Shown: positions 9,747 to 19,646 of the stretch, piece after piece | How positions within the stretch are numbered: position 1 is the first letter of the stretch | How the letters are laid out: each line of letters opens with the position of its first letter | From: a virus | DNA length: 64,000 nucleotides | IMG/VR virus record: IMGVR_UViG_3300030107_006096 | Location: 1 to 64,000 of that record | Direction: 5' to 3' (one strand) | Position numbers and translations under genes: made by a program | Notes under the pieces: model-generated | Told to the model about the DNA's origin: nothing | The model's database searches: none | What the model saw: only the letters and a program-made list of their open reading frames with translations

Positions 9747-12515
9747 TTGGAATTTAGAAAAAGACATAACAACCAAGAAAAAAAGGTTAGAAGATCTGAT
9801 TACAGCACCAAGAAAAGTGGTGGTGAAAACAGATTAAATATGTCATATGAAAATGGATGGAGTGTTTCCCAAGAAAATCCATTAGTGCCACCTTCGTATC
9901 ATAAGCAAAATAATCGAGGGGCCCAAAAAAGTTTTCCGCCTCAAGTTTCAAATACTTGCAGGACTTCTGTTGAAAATATAAATCCAAATCCTGGCGAACA
10001 ATTGAATTTTACGCCACTTGAATGTAAAGCAGGAAGCAATCAAAGTAATCCGATGTTGGGCAGTTTCTGCTCAGATTTTCATCAGTGGAATGATCCTTTA
10101 ATTATTAATATGACTCCTAATGAAACCACTGCAATTTACATGGGAGGCAACTACGATGAAACTTGCAGTGACAAAGATTTAGGTGGAGCTTGTTGTAGCA
10201 CAGAGAATAGTACATGCACAGATGTTGCTGACGCAGAAGAATGTGCAGATCTAGGAGGCGATTATCAGGGAAGCGGAACTTCATGTGACGCAGAGGGAAT
10301 TTGCGAATATGATTTTGAAGGCGGAAAGTGTTGGTTCTTTGGGGGACATGATGGTTATGTTGAACATGAAACATATTCCGATTTCTCTACTCTCACAGGA
10401 TTCTATCACGGATATCCTAGCTTGACAATCGCCGAGGACGGAAGACCAGTACATCTTAGTGGCGGCCCAGGAGGAACAGAAAATCCTTATGCGTTTGAGA
10501 AAACTATTGGTGAATTAAGTTGGTTTGATATTGGTTGCTGGGATTCTGACATGGGAGCAACCAAAGAATTATGCGAACAATACTTCAATTTCACAAATGC
10601 AAATCTGGAGAGTCAGGAAGTTGTAGGTCTTTGGCTCACTGATCAAGAATTTTATGATAAAAGAAAATCTACTTTGATGGCCGTGCATAATTTAGAAGAA
10701 CCTGAGGCAGAAAGAAGAGCGATGTTGGATCTTACTGGTTATCCTGCTCCTCCTTTGCCATATGGAGTCGATGCTAATAATATTGAATTTCATGGTCTAC
10801 CTCCCGGTAATAGATGTTTTGATGGAAATCCTAGAAATTCTCAGGGCGGTTCATTGGCACATGTTCAATCACAAGGAATGTACCGAATATGGGCCCAAAA
10901 ATCAGACATGGCAAGATTTTTCCTTTCCTCGGGAATTCCTGAAAATTTAGTAACAATACCACCTGCTTTACGACCTAATTATGGTGACGCAGCAAACATG
11001 AAGGAGTTGTGGGATTTATGTCAAGAAGAAGGAGGAGACAAAAACTTACCTCACTTTGGTTTAGTAGGTATAGATGGTTTTACTAATCGTTATAATGATC
11101 AGATTTTACCATACAACAAACCATACTGTAGTAAGTATATCGATTACCTAAGTAGACTTTCTTATTCAGGACAAGAATTTAGAGATTATGATTACCTTGA
11201 TGAAGGTTTGCCTAATTATCTGTATGGATCGGAAGGATCATATAGGTCTTTCAGGTTCACAACTTGTGAACGTGAAGGGGGCTTTTGGGTAAACTGTCAT
11301 GTATGTCCCGCAGTTAACTGCGATGATCCTCCTCCCGGCGTTCCGAGAGAGTGCTGCGAAAATGCACAGTATTTTAGTTTTCCTTGGAAGAAGTCTGGGG
11401 CCGAAATTGTTCATGCCCCCACCAATCCTATGATGGTGCCTTGGGCAATTACATCTCATGATGTCCATGAGTGCGATGGCGAGGATTGTGGTCATTATGG
11501 AACTTGTCATATGGATGTGACTAGAGATCATTTGAAATGGAACATGGATAATCGTGTAACGGACGAGGGCCTCCTTCAGAGGGGTCCCGGACTTTATGAG
11601 TCATATTATGCAGACATTTATAACTTAGGAAGCCCAGGCGGAGTTGATGCTTCACCATACAATCTAACTCAAATACGTTTATGGTATTTGTTCGCCGGTT
11701 TTGGATTTGCACATATAATAGATGGATTTCTTTTTGGTTCTGATCAGCCAGAGTATCAATATGATGATCAAACTTGGATAAATTTCTTAAATACTTATAT
11801 AGAACAGTCATGTGATGAATGGGCTCAATACTATGGACCAGTGCATCCCAATAATATCTGTGTTAAATTTTGCCCCTATGCGGCCGCAGGCTCTCCGCCA
11901 GGATCTTTTAGGAATCTTCGCTTTCTTGATCCTTGGAATATTTATGGAGGGAATAATGGTTGGTATAGCTGGTTCCCAGGCTGTGAGAATCTTACTTTCT
12001 TCGGTGGCGTATTTGGGGATGCCGGTTGGGGATGGTCTCCTGGCTTTAATACTGCGGAAGAAGTCGAGGAATGGTATGAGACAATTTACGATATGCATGA
12101 TTGCCTTCGTACAGGTGGTATATATGAAACAACATCATGTAATAATATGGGAGGCCTGGATTGTGGTATCGGAGGTTGGGGCTGGTGGAGCCACTATTGG
12201 GATTATGCTTGGGGTCTAGTGGCGCCATGGGAGTTGGATTCGACATCTAACGGATATGCTTACAAGCGATCAAAGACTGGATATTTTCCGTATGATGGAC
12301 AAGGAAACCTCGATGAAACTGGAACAGGAACAAGCACAAATCGAATGGGATCTTGTTACTTAGCTGATGGTCGTTGCATGATGACAACAGAATGGATGTG
12401 TAACAATCATATAGAAAGAACTGTAGGACTTGAAGAAAGAGGATGGGAACCTCTTTCTAATTATAGTCAAAATTCTGACAATATTCCAAGTGCTTGTCCG
12501 CCTTATATTCCATAA
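9747..12515 (+). CDS. Cysteine-rich structural protein, tandem paralogue B
   Basis: The 922-residue paralogue of the protein at 5502-8624 starts at TTG 9747, chosen because of the AAGGAGA site 6 bases upstream and because residues 2-7 align with the paralogue's N terminus. It shares the N-terminal block (NGWSVSQENPLVPP, LECKAGSNQSNP, DFHQWNDPL), the YMGGNYDETC and CWDSDMGATKELCE motifs, the FHGLPPGNRCF motif and the C-terminal GSCYLAD/TEWMCNNH block. One GGACC unit lies near residue 146. The centre is shorter and divergent, with Trp/Gly-rich stretches near residues 735-835. Common ends with variable centres suggest conserved attachment and assembly parts around a host-recognition core. That reading is inference. 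Confidence 0.75.
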   Translation: MEFRKRHNNQEKKVRRSDYSTKKSGGENRLNMSYENGWSVSQENPLVPPSYHKQNNRGAQKSFPPQVSNTCRTSVENINPNPGEQLNFTPLECKAGSNQSNPMLGSFCSDFHQWNDPLIINMTPNETTAIYMGGNYDETCSDKDLGGACCSTENSTCTDVADAEECADLGGDYQGSGTSCDAEGICEYDFEGGKCWFFGGHDGYVEHETYSDFSTLTGFYHGYPSLTIAEDGRPVHLSGGPGGTENPYAFEKTIGELSWFDIGCWDSDMGATKELCEQYFNFTNANLESQEVVGLWLTDQEFYDKRKSTLMAVHNLEEPEAERRAMLDLTGYPAPPLPYGVDANNIEFHGLPPGNRCFDGNPRNSQGGSLAHVQSQGMYRIWAQKSDMARFFLSSGIPENLVTIPPALRPNYGDAANMKELWDLCQEEGGDKNLPHFGLVGIDGFTNRYNDQILPYNKPYCSKYIDYLSRLSYSGQEFRDYDYLDEGLPNYLYGSEGSYRSFRFTTCEREGGFWVNCHVCPAVNCDDPPPGVPRECCENAQYFSFPWKKSGAEIVHAPTNPMMVPWAITSHDVHECDGEDCGHYGTCHMDVTRDHLKWNMDNRVTDEGLLQRGPGLYESYYADIYNLGSPGGVDASPYNLTQIRLWYLFAGFGFAHIIDGFLFGSDQPEYQYDDQTWINFLNTYIEQSCDEWAQYYGPVHPNNICVKFCPYAAAGSPPGSFRNLRFLDPWNIYGGNNGWYSWFPGCENLTFFGGVFGDAGWGWSPGFNTAEEVEEWYETIYDMHDCLRTGGIYETTSCNNMGGLDCGIGGWGWWSHYWDYAWGLVAPWELDSTSNGYAYKRSKTGYFPYDGQGNLDETGTGTSTNRMGSCYLADGRCMMTTEWMCNNHIERTVGLEERGWEPLSNYSQNSDNIPSACPPYIP
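9849..9915 (+). repeat. 67-bp perfect direct repeat, copy 2
   Basis: Identical to 5574-5640. Synonymous sites are unchanged here while adjacent codons differ, consistent with recent recombination or gene conversion between the paralogues. Confidence 0.95.
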
Positions 12516-12552
12516 AAAGTTTTGTGTTGTTAATTAAGTTTTAATTATATCA

Positions 12553-12560
12553 ACTAAATA
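12553..12560 (+). promoter_or_regulatory. Possible variant late-promoter box ACTAAATA
   Basis: The same octamer as at 9722, here 19 bases before ATG 12580 in the 64-base AT-rich gap after paralogue B. It is the only gap of this size in the cysteine-rich region, so a promoter here is reasonable but unproven. Confidence 0.3.
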
Positions 12561-12579
12561 TAGTAAAAGGAAATAATTT

Positions 12580-14934
12580 ATGCCTCTTGGATATACAGCT
12601 TACTTTGGAACCAGTGCGTTAGTGCCTTATACTGGGCCTACTGGTTCTATTGGAAAACAGCCAAGAGGAAAAGATGGAACTGGTGGTGCTACAGGCGGAA
12701 CAGGAAACACAGGACCGAGAGGAATAACAGGTCCCACCGGAACCACAATTATTGGAACTTATCTTCAAGATGATCCTTCAAAACCTGCATATGGTTATCA
12801 TGTAATTGAATTTGGAACTATTGGTCCGGTTCTCGGAGGAAGTCGAGTTGTAGCGACTGCCGCTCCAAGAGGTCTTACAGGTAAATATGGAGTTGTGGTT
12901 GGAACCACGGCAAATATTGGAAATACCGGAGGCGGTCAAACAGGATTTGTTAGAGGATTTACTTGGGGAACATATAATCCAGTAACAGGAATTTGCGGCG
13001 GAACATTAAGTTTTGCTAGAATATGTGCCAGTGGAGACTTTGTTCTTTACTCAGATTCTTCTCTTGGAATAGGAACCGGCGATTCGGATACGATGATAGG
13101 AATCAGTGGTCCAGCAGCGGCATATTATGGAACAGTGATCGGACAGTCTGTTGGCGAAATTGCATATCTTTCAGATAGAAAAAATGCAAAGGACGCTTAT
13201 GGTTTAACTGCAAGTAGTGGTGCTACTGCTCTGAGTGGTTTGACTTGGGGAACAATAACAAGTAAATTTGTAAATCATTCTGAAAGATTTCATATTCATG
13301 GAAGCCCCTTAAATGGAGTTCAGAAAGATCCATTCTACATTTCAACTACCACCGGAAATGTTCACCTACTATATCCGCCGTTTAGATTAGATGGCATTAC
13401 TATGGACTTCCACACTTCCAAACATCCAATTACATATAAGCCACAATGGAGTGGAGATGATATCACGAATACGGGAAACACAGCGGAATATGGAGAGTCA
13501 ATTAATGTAACTCTGATTGTAGATGGTGGTCCTAGAGGAATTGCTTTCGGTGATGGTTTCTTCTTCACAGAGGAACCAAGTTTTACTCATGGAAGAGATA
13601 TTCTTAATTGCTTGAGTTATGATAACGGAAAGAATTGGTTCGTAACTATGGCAGGAGCAGGCTACGGTGTGTCCGGACCAAAGGAGTCTGAAGCAGCCGT
13701 AGGATCTTGTTGTAATACAGAGTTACAAGACTGTCAAGATTTTGTAAGAAAATCAGAGTGTCCATCAAATTATAGTTGGTTAGAAAATGTATCTTGTGCT
13801 TCTAGGCCTCATTGTGTTGCAACAGAAGATATAGATACAGTTTGGGGTTCATGTTGTGTAAATAAAAACACAGAAACAGAATCTACAGAATCTTTATGCG
13901 TAGGTGGTCTTGGCCCATTAGATGATCCTAATTATATGACTCAAGAAAAGTGCGAAAGGTTTGGAGGACTGTTTAGAAGATTTGTTCCTTGCGATCCAGA
14001 GTTATATCCATGTGGAGATCCATGTGATGAAAACTTTGGCAAACTTGGAGCTTGTTGTGAATATGATGCAAATGGACAGAGTGTTGGTTGTTCTCGTTTG
14101 ACTGCGTTTGAGTGTGGATTGTTGCTTGAAGCACCAGCATTTACCGTATATAACGGAGATAATACTTTCTGCACAAACAGTTCATGTTGTCAACATGAAT
14201 TACAGGTTGGAGCTTGTTGTCTTGGAGAAAATTCTTGTTTAGATCAGGTGAAACCAATTGAATGTGTAAATACGTTTAATGGAACATACATGGGTCACAA
14301 TACTAGTTGTGAAACTGTTTCTTGTACATGTCCGCCTGAAAATGAAATAGGTCCAGGCTATTGTATAGCGTGTTATAGGGCCCTTGGAGGAATTGAAGAA
14401 TGTCACTGTTGTAATCACGTGCCGGTAGATGGTTGTATTCGTTATGAAGTATATGGTTATGATTATGCAGATACAGTATTAGGTTATAGTTGTAGTGATA
14501 TTGATCAAACAAATTGGGGACAAGATACTGAAGGTATATTTGATACCTCTCTACCACAGCACCCAGTCATTCAAGAAGAATATCAGGATCCAATTGTAAT
14601 AATGGGAACATGTTGTTATACTTTCTTCACAGAAGATGAAGATACAGGCGAACAAACCGTTCACTTAAATTGTGAAGGAAATGTTCCAAAGGGAGACGAT
14701 GGAAATGATGCCGGATCTTGTTACGCTCTTTGGGCTGGAGGAAATAATGGTGAATTTGATCCTCAAGCCAAAATAGACTGGTGGTGGAATGAAGAAACAT
14801 GTTCATGTGTCGATCCTTGTTATGGAACTGCTGGTGATGTAGGACTTCCCGGTTCAGATTGTTCATGTCGTCCTTATGATTTAGATACTGGATGTTTCAC
14901 GCCTGAAACTGGAAATTGTGAACCATTAGAGTAG
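12580..14934 (+). CDS. Collagen-like fibre protein with C-terminal GxCC repeats
   Basis: The 784-residue protein has three visible parts. Residues 17-58 are Gly-rich with G-x-y triplets (GPTGSIGK, GNTGPRGITGPTG), a short collagen-like stretch typical of trimeric phage fibres. Residues 60-365 are Gly/Thr/Ser-rich with beta-strand character and few cysteines. From about residue 370 there are at least four repeats beginning GSCC, GSCC, GACC and GACC, each with four to six further cysteines. The start ATG has an AAAGG site. A trimeric tail fibre or whisker carrying disulfide-stabilised tip modules fits the layout. I infer a host-contact role; no catalytic motif is visible. Confidence 0.75.
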   Translation: MPLGYTAYFGTSALVPYTGPTGSIGKQPRGKDGTGGATGGTGNTGPRGITGPTGTTIIGTYLQDDPSKPAYGYHVIEFGTIGPVLGGSRVVATAAPRGLTGKYGVVVGTTANIGNTGGGQTGFVRGFTWGTYNPVTGICGGTLSFARICASGDFVLYSDSSLGIGTGDSDTMIGISGPAAAYYGTVIGQSVGEIAYLSDRKNAKDAYGLTASSGATALSGLTWGTITSKFVNHSERFHIHGSPLNGVQKDPFYISTTTGNVHLLYPPFRLDGITMDFHTSKHPITYKPQWSGDDITNTGNTAEYGESINVTLIVDGGPRGIAFGDGFFFTEEPSFTHGRDILNCLSYDNGKNWFVTMAGAGYGVSGPKESEAAVGSCCNTELQDCQDFVRKSECPSNYSWLENVSCASRPHCVATEDIDTVWGSCCVNKNTETESTESLCVGGLGPLDDPNYMTQEKCERFGGLFRRFVPCDPELYPCGDPCDENFGKLGACCEYDANGQSVGCSRLTAFECGLLLEAPAFTVYNGDNTFCTNSSCCQHELQVGACCLGENSCLDQVKPIECVNTFNGTYMGHNTSCETVSCTCPPENEIGPGYCIACYRALGGIEECHCCNHVPVDGCIRYEVYGYDYADTVLGYSCSDIDQTNWGQDTEGIFDTSLPQHPVIQEEYQDPIVIMGTCCYTFFTEDEDTGEQTVHLNCEGNVPKGDDGNDAGSCYALWAGGNNGEFDPQAKIDWWWNEETCSCVDPCYGTAGDVGLPGSDCSCRPYDLDTGCFTPETGNCEPLE

Positions 14935-14945
14935 AGGAGTAATAT

Positions 14946-17009
14946 ATGCCTGTGAAAACAAATAAAACTAGAAGACGACCTTTTGGATCGTGCTGCATAT
15001 ATCCCTTAGAAAATTCTTGCACAACAGAATTAGATTTTTCATGTTTCAATGTTACATCATCAACATGTAATAATATAAAAGAAAAATTAGAAAGACAATA
15101 TGGTTATGGTTCTTATGGTGTAAACTTTACAGAAGGAAAGTGCTGTTGCAGTACTGAAGATTGTGGAGGATCAACAAAAGCTCCACCGAAAGATTTTATA
15201 GGTCTTAATTTCAATCAATGTATGACAAAACTTAACGGTCCAAATGCATTTGAATGCGGCGGACCTTGTAAAGATAATGATTGTCAGTATAGAAGAACTG
15301 GCTCTGGATATGATTGTGTTTTTGATTGTAACTGTTCAGCAGTCAGTTCAAACAATACAAATGACGACTCTGCTTTTGTTCAAAATGAATGTTGCTCATG
15401 TAATCCTGATTGCAACTCTAGTAAGTCTAAAAATAATTTCTGTTCTACAACAGAGTCTAATTGTGAAACCTCTTGTGAAAATTGTCCTCCTATTGCATTC
15501 GTTCCGGGAGGCGCTTGTTGTTGTCAGGACGCATCGTCTAATGGTTTTCCTTCATGCGATGATTGCATCTCATGTTCATATACCACAGAAATGCAATGCA
15601 GAGAAATACAAAATCATCCAAATGATTGCGAAAATCCGTTAGGACAACCGGGTTCATATCCATGTAATTGTACATTTTATCCTGAACAGACTTGTAATGA
15701 AACAGGAGTTACAGGATGTGTGGGATATAATGGCACAGATGAAGAAAAATATACCCCATTGATAGTGCCTGTTCTTGGAACGCGAGTCCCTCCAAAAATG
15801 ATTTCAGTATCAGGAATAACTCCAGTTCCAGTTTCAAGAGAACAATTATCAGGAATTTTATGCTCGAATGGAGATTGTCAAGTCATATACGATTTATATG
15901 AGTACATAATGGAAAATGGAACATTTCCTCCCCAGATAGATTCAAATGAAAACTATCAATACTTCTTACCTTATGTTCCTGAGATTTATTCAGAACTTGA
16001 AAGGACAATTCTTCCGACTAATCAGAATGGCAGAGAACATTTCTGTCAAATGGCAACAATTGGAGGTCATGGAATAAACAGAAAACTGACACCAGAAGAA
16101 ATGGCTAACAATCATTCATTGGTATCTGTGGATCATTTCAAAGCAATGTGGTCTGTTTATGAAGCAGAGAAAACAATAACACATTCTGACCCTGCTGGAA
16201 AATATGACTGGTTCCCCGGTTCAAGTGATGTGGATGGTCATTGTGGATGCTCGAATCCATATGTCGGAGATTCTATGCAATCTGCGGCAGTATATTTCCC
16301 GGTTACTGTTTCTCCTATATCTGGTGGAAATTGTATAAATATTCGTGTTCCCAAACATACTGAACATTTTGTTGCGAGAAAACTGGGAGGAATTGTTAGT
16401 GGCGAATCTTGTCCTATTGAGGACAGGGCGAGAGAATACAATAAATTTGGAAACAACAAAAAAATAGAAAATGAAATTGGTGGAGAACAAACAAGAATAG
16501 CAAAACAAAAAATGATGGGGCCTTCTGGTTTATGTTTATTAGAAGATGGAACTTTTGTTGATTGTGATAGATCCTACTGTGAAGAAGGACTTGGTGGAAC
16601 TTTTAGAGAGAAAAAAACAATTCCTAATGAATATATTAAACACACTTTTGGCAACAATGGAATAAATTTCCGAAGAAGAGATATCATCTCTTCTAGAAGA
16701 GAGGGGCCGCCTGGTGGATGGGAACCAGAGTTCATGGCGCATTGTGTTGTTTCTAATCAAACATATGATAGTTGTAAAAACTGTGTAACACAGCAAAGAA
16801 AAACATGTACTGATAAATGCATGGATTTGCCTAGCAAGGAACGTGCTGCATGTGGAAAATATTGTAGATGTGAGGAAGCAAAATATCTATTAGAATGTTG
16901 GAAAAGTAATGGAAAGCCGGCAGGGAAAAAGAATAAAATTTGTAGGAAAATCTCCTCGAACTGTGGACGCAATTATCCTACTCCACCAGAATGTAAGGCG
17001 GGAATATAA
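14946..17009 (+). CDS. Cysteine-rich virion-like protein
   Basis: The 687-residue protein starts at ATG 14946 behind AGAGGAG. The N-terminal 230 residues are packed with Cys pairs (FGSCC, CCCS, GGACCC). The central 220 residues, from about 250 to 470, are nearly free of cysteine and contain LIVPVLGTRVPPKM and a likely globular domain. The C terminus is Lys/Arg-rich with CxxC motifs. The next gene begins on the base after the stop. This alternation of disulfide-rich ends around a globular centre is seen in several neighbours. Function unknown; a structural or adhesin role is inferred from company and composition. Confidence 0.7.
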   Translation: MPVKTNKTRRRPFGSCCIYPLENSCTTELDFSCFNVTSSTCNNIKEKLERQYGYGSYGVNFTEGKCCCSTEDCGGSTKAPPKDFIGLNFNQCMTKLNGPNAFECGGPCKDNDCQYRRTGSGYDCVFDCNCSAVSSNNTNDDSAFVQNECCSCNPDCNSSKSKNNFCSTTESNCETSCENCPPIAFVPGGACCCQDASSNGFPSCDDCISCSYTTEMQCREIQNHPNDCENPLGQPGSYPCNCTFYPEQTCNETGVTGCVGYNGTDEEKYTPLIVPVLGTRVPPKMISVSGITPVPVSREQLSGILCSNGDCQVIYDLYEYIMENGTFPPQIDSNENYQYFLPYVPEIYSELERTILPTNQNGREHFCQMATIGGHGINRKLTPEEMANNHSLVSVDHFKAMWSVYEAEKTITHSDPAGKYDWFPGSSDVDGHCGCSNPYVGDSMQSAAVYFPVTVSPISGGNCINIRVPKHTEHFVARKLGGIVSGESCPIEDRAREYNKFGNNKKIENEIGGEQTRIAKQKMMGPSGLCLLEDGTFVDCDRSYCEEGLGGTFREKKTIPNEYIKHTFGNNGINFRRRDIISSRREGPPGGWEPEFMAHCVVSNQTYDSCKNCVTQQRKTCTDKCMDLPSKERAACGKYCRCEEAKYLLECWKSNGKPAGKKNKICRKISSNCGRNYPTPPECKAGI

Positions 17010-19646
17010 ATGAGTATTCAATTTAGAACAAGATCCGAAACATTTAAAATTGATCCAGAAACTTTAACTGGAGCATGTTGTAATTTTGATGGCACTTGTT
17101 CAGTCGAAACTCTTAAAAAGTGTTATGAAAACGGAGGAAGATTTAATCCAAATCAATCTTGCGAAAAAGTAGATTGCGATAGAGGCGTTTGTTGCAAAGA
17201 AGGACTTTGTTATAGTGTAACACGCTTGCAATGTGAAGCCATGGATGGTTTTTGGGCAGGACAAGAATTTGATTGTCATTCATATGATTGTTGTTCTAGT
17301 TCTGTAAATACGAGAGCAGAATTGCAAGCATGTTGTTTTGGTGTTATGGATCAATCTACAATAGATTCGAACGAGTCATTTGTTTGTAAAGATCTAAAAC
17401 CTTGCGAATGTTTGAATGTTGGAGGAACACCAAGAGGTCCAAGTTCAAATTGTGCAACAGTTACAGCAGCAGGAGGTTGTGGAGTAACAGGTGCAACTTC
17501 TTATGGCGTTTGTTGCACTGATGGAATTTGCAGAGACAAAGCTCCTCAAGATGATGATTTATACGGAAAGGGTTATACTCCGGGCGATTGTTCTGCTCTT
17601 GGAGGTTACTGGGGTGGCTCTGGAAGCACATGCGGATCCGGAACATCTTTCGATACATCATGGCCTTGTTCATGGCCTACAGGAGCATGTTGTTTTGGAC
17701 AGAATCCTGTTGGTGGTATAACATACTGCGACAACGGTAAAACATATGGTAGTTGTTTAGATCCAGAACCAGGCGGCTCTGGAGGCGGAGCTTGGCAAAT
17801 TGGCGTGACTTGTGGCGAAATAGGATCCATTGATGGAGTAAATTGTGCGGCTCCAAGATCTGGAGTTTGTTGTATTCCAGAAAGATTCACCATAAATGGA
17901 AAACAATATACTTATGATTATATCTGTTATCATACCACAGCCACTGCATGTCCCAGAGAAATAGGATCTTTTGTTGATGACGTTGATGGCGATGTGCCAA
18001 ATTGCGAAACATTTGATTGTTGTGAGTATCATGCAGGAGACGAACCTCTTTTCTGTGATGTGGATGAGAATTGTGATTTGTTGAATCCGCCGCCGGATGG
18101 GTTTAAAAATTGTTGCTGCGATGGAATATGTCATCAATTTCAAAATGATTTATCACAACCATGCGAAACATATTGTTCTTCAGTTGAAGAAGAAACATAT
18201 GAATATTGCACATATGGTCCGAACGGAAGATGTTGTCAAACAAATACAGCAACAGGAGAAATAACCTGTAGCAATTTGACTGCATATGAGTGTCACTTGA
18301 TTGGATCTGATCCTAATAATGACATTTCAATTATTTTCGAAGAAACTGATTCTGAAGATCCTTGTTCAGAAGATGGCGCTTGTGGAATAGTAGCAGACAA
18401 AGCATGTTGTTGTGTTTGGAGAAGTGATGGGACTTATTTTGAATCTTTCGATATTGAACTTGATCAGCCGTGTCCTCCAGTGGAATACAATAACAACAGA
18501 TACTTTTCTCAGTTGAAATATTCAGATTGTCAAACATCATCTTGTGAAAACATTTCCATAGGAGCTTGTTGTAAGGGTAGTCAATGTTTAAACACAACTA
18601 GATCTAGATGTTCTGAAATTGTTGGAACTTTTTATGAAAATTCAGATTGTAATAATTGTGAGGGCCTTCCTTGTTGTTTTGCACAATCAAATACTAAATA
18701 TGCATGTGGAATACCAGACATAACTGGCACTCCAACCGAAGGAGGGGGAGGAGGAGTGTCTTGTATTGACTATTTGTCATTCCCATCTATGGATTTCAGT
18801 GATGAATTTATCTTCGATATATATGGCTTATATAGACCTGATTTAGAGATAGATCAAATTTATCTACATCAAAATGACTTAACATGTGAATCTTGCACAT
18901 CTGATTGTGGAAGGGGAAGAGGAAATTGTTGTTGGTATGGACATTGCATTCCGAACGTAAGAGAGAGTGAATGTTTATCTTATGGTGGACAATATTCAAA
19001 TTGCACAGGCGAACCGTTTAGAAATATAGAAGAGTCCTTATCTATAGATAATCCTTGCACCGATGAAGTTTGCAATGAAAGAATAGGATCTTTTCCGAAA
19101 GCTCCGATCAATTTAAGAGCAAACTCCACTCATGGAACCGAGGGAATTGAATTTAGAAGAGGGAGGACCGATTCTCGTTCAGCTTACAATAACGAATACG
19201 CTTTAAGCGGTGAAAATCAGCACTTAACTTCAACTCCTCCTCACGTTAGATTAACATGGGATGATGAATATGTTGAAGGTGGGTATAGAAATAGAAGAAG
19301 AATGACTGGCATTCCTTGTGTAAACAATAATAAGATTGGCTGTGAAAAACCATCTGTACTAGGAACATGTTGTGTTATGGAGACTTGTGAAAACTTAGAT
19401 GATTTTGATGGAACTGAAAGATGTTATCGTTGTTATGAAAATAAATCAGAATGTGAGTGTGCAGAATTGGCAGGTTCCTCAGTTTGTAATTCTGTCAGAA
19501 ACAATCAAATGTACATGTGGAACAAAGATAAACCCAAATGCTCTGATTGTTCATGTAATGATCCCGAGGAAAAATTATATCAAGTGAATGATTGTGAAGA
19601 AAACAAAATAAATAGGCCTGATGAGATAAGACTAGGAGATCAATAA
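17010..19646 (+). CDS. Protein of at least nine tandem GxCC cysteine-rich repeats
   Basis: The 878-residue protein gives the clearest view of the repeat: G-x-C-C, a short loop with D/N-G-x-C, T-x3-C, x4-G-x-F/Y, then two closing cysteines about 10 residues on. Units start near residues 21, 53, 165, 217, 277, 404, 519, 643 and 785. A Cys-poor stretch near 690-770 separates the last unit. Repeats of this general form occur in secreted proteins of Planctomycetes and other marine bacteria, from memory rather than from a search. The gene abuts the previous stop and overlaps the next start by one base (TAATG), so it is translated as part of one unit. It looks like an extended, disulfide-stabilised rod. 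Confidence 0.75.
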   Translation: MSIQFRTRSETFKIDPETLTGACCNFDGTCSVETLKKCYENGGRFNPNQSCEKVDCDRGVCCKEGLCYSVTRLQCEAMDGFWAGQEFDCHSYDCCSSSVNTRAELQACCFGVMDQSTIDSNESFVCKDLKPCECLNVGGTPRGPSSNCATVTAAGGCGVTGATSYGVCCTDGICRDKAPQDDDLYGKGYTPGDCSALGGYWGGSGSTCGSGTSFDTSWPCSWPTGACCFGQNPVGGITYCDNGKTYGSCLDPEPGGSGGGAWQIGVTCGEIGSIDGVNCAAPRSGVCCIPERFTINGKQYTYDYICYHTTATACPREIGSFVDDVDGDVPNCETFDCCEYHAGDEPLFCDVDENCDLLNPPPDGFKNCCCDGICHQFQNDLSQPCETYCSSVEEETYEYCTYGPNGRCCQTNTATGEITCSNLTAYECHLIGSDPNNDISIIFEETDSEDPCSEDGACGIVADKACCCVWRSDGTYFESFDIELDQPCPPVEYNNNRYFSQLKYSDCQTSSCENISIGACCKGSQCLNTTRSRCSEIVGTFYENSDCNNCEGLPCCFAQSNTKYACGIPDITGTPTEGGGGGVSCIDYLSFPSMDFSDEFIFDIYGLYRPDLEIDQIYLHQNDLTCESCTSDCGRGRGNCCWYGHCIPNVRESECLSYGGQYSNCTGEPFRNIEESLSIDNPCTDEVCNERIGSFPKAPINLRANSTHGTEGIEFRRGRTDSRSAYNNEYALSGENQHLTSTPPHVRLTWDDEYVEGGYRNRRRMTGIPCVNNNKIGCEKPSVLGTCCVMETCENLDDFDGTERCYRCYENKSECECAELAGSSVCNSVRNNQMYMWNKDKPKCSDCSCNDPEEKLYQVNDCEENKINRPDEIRLGDQ

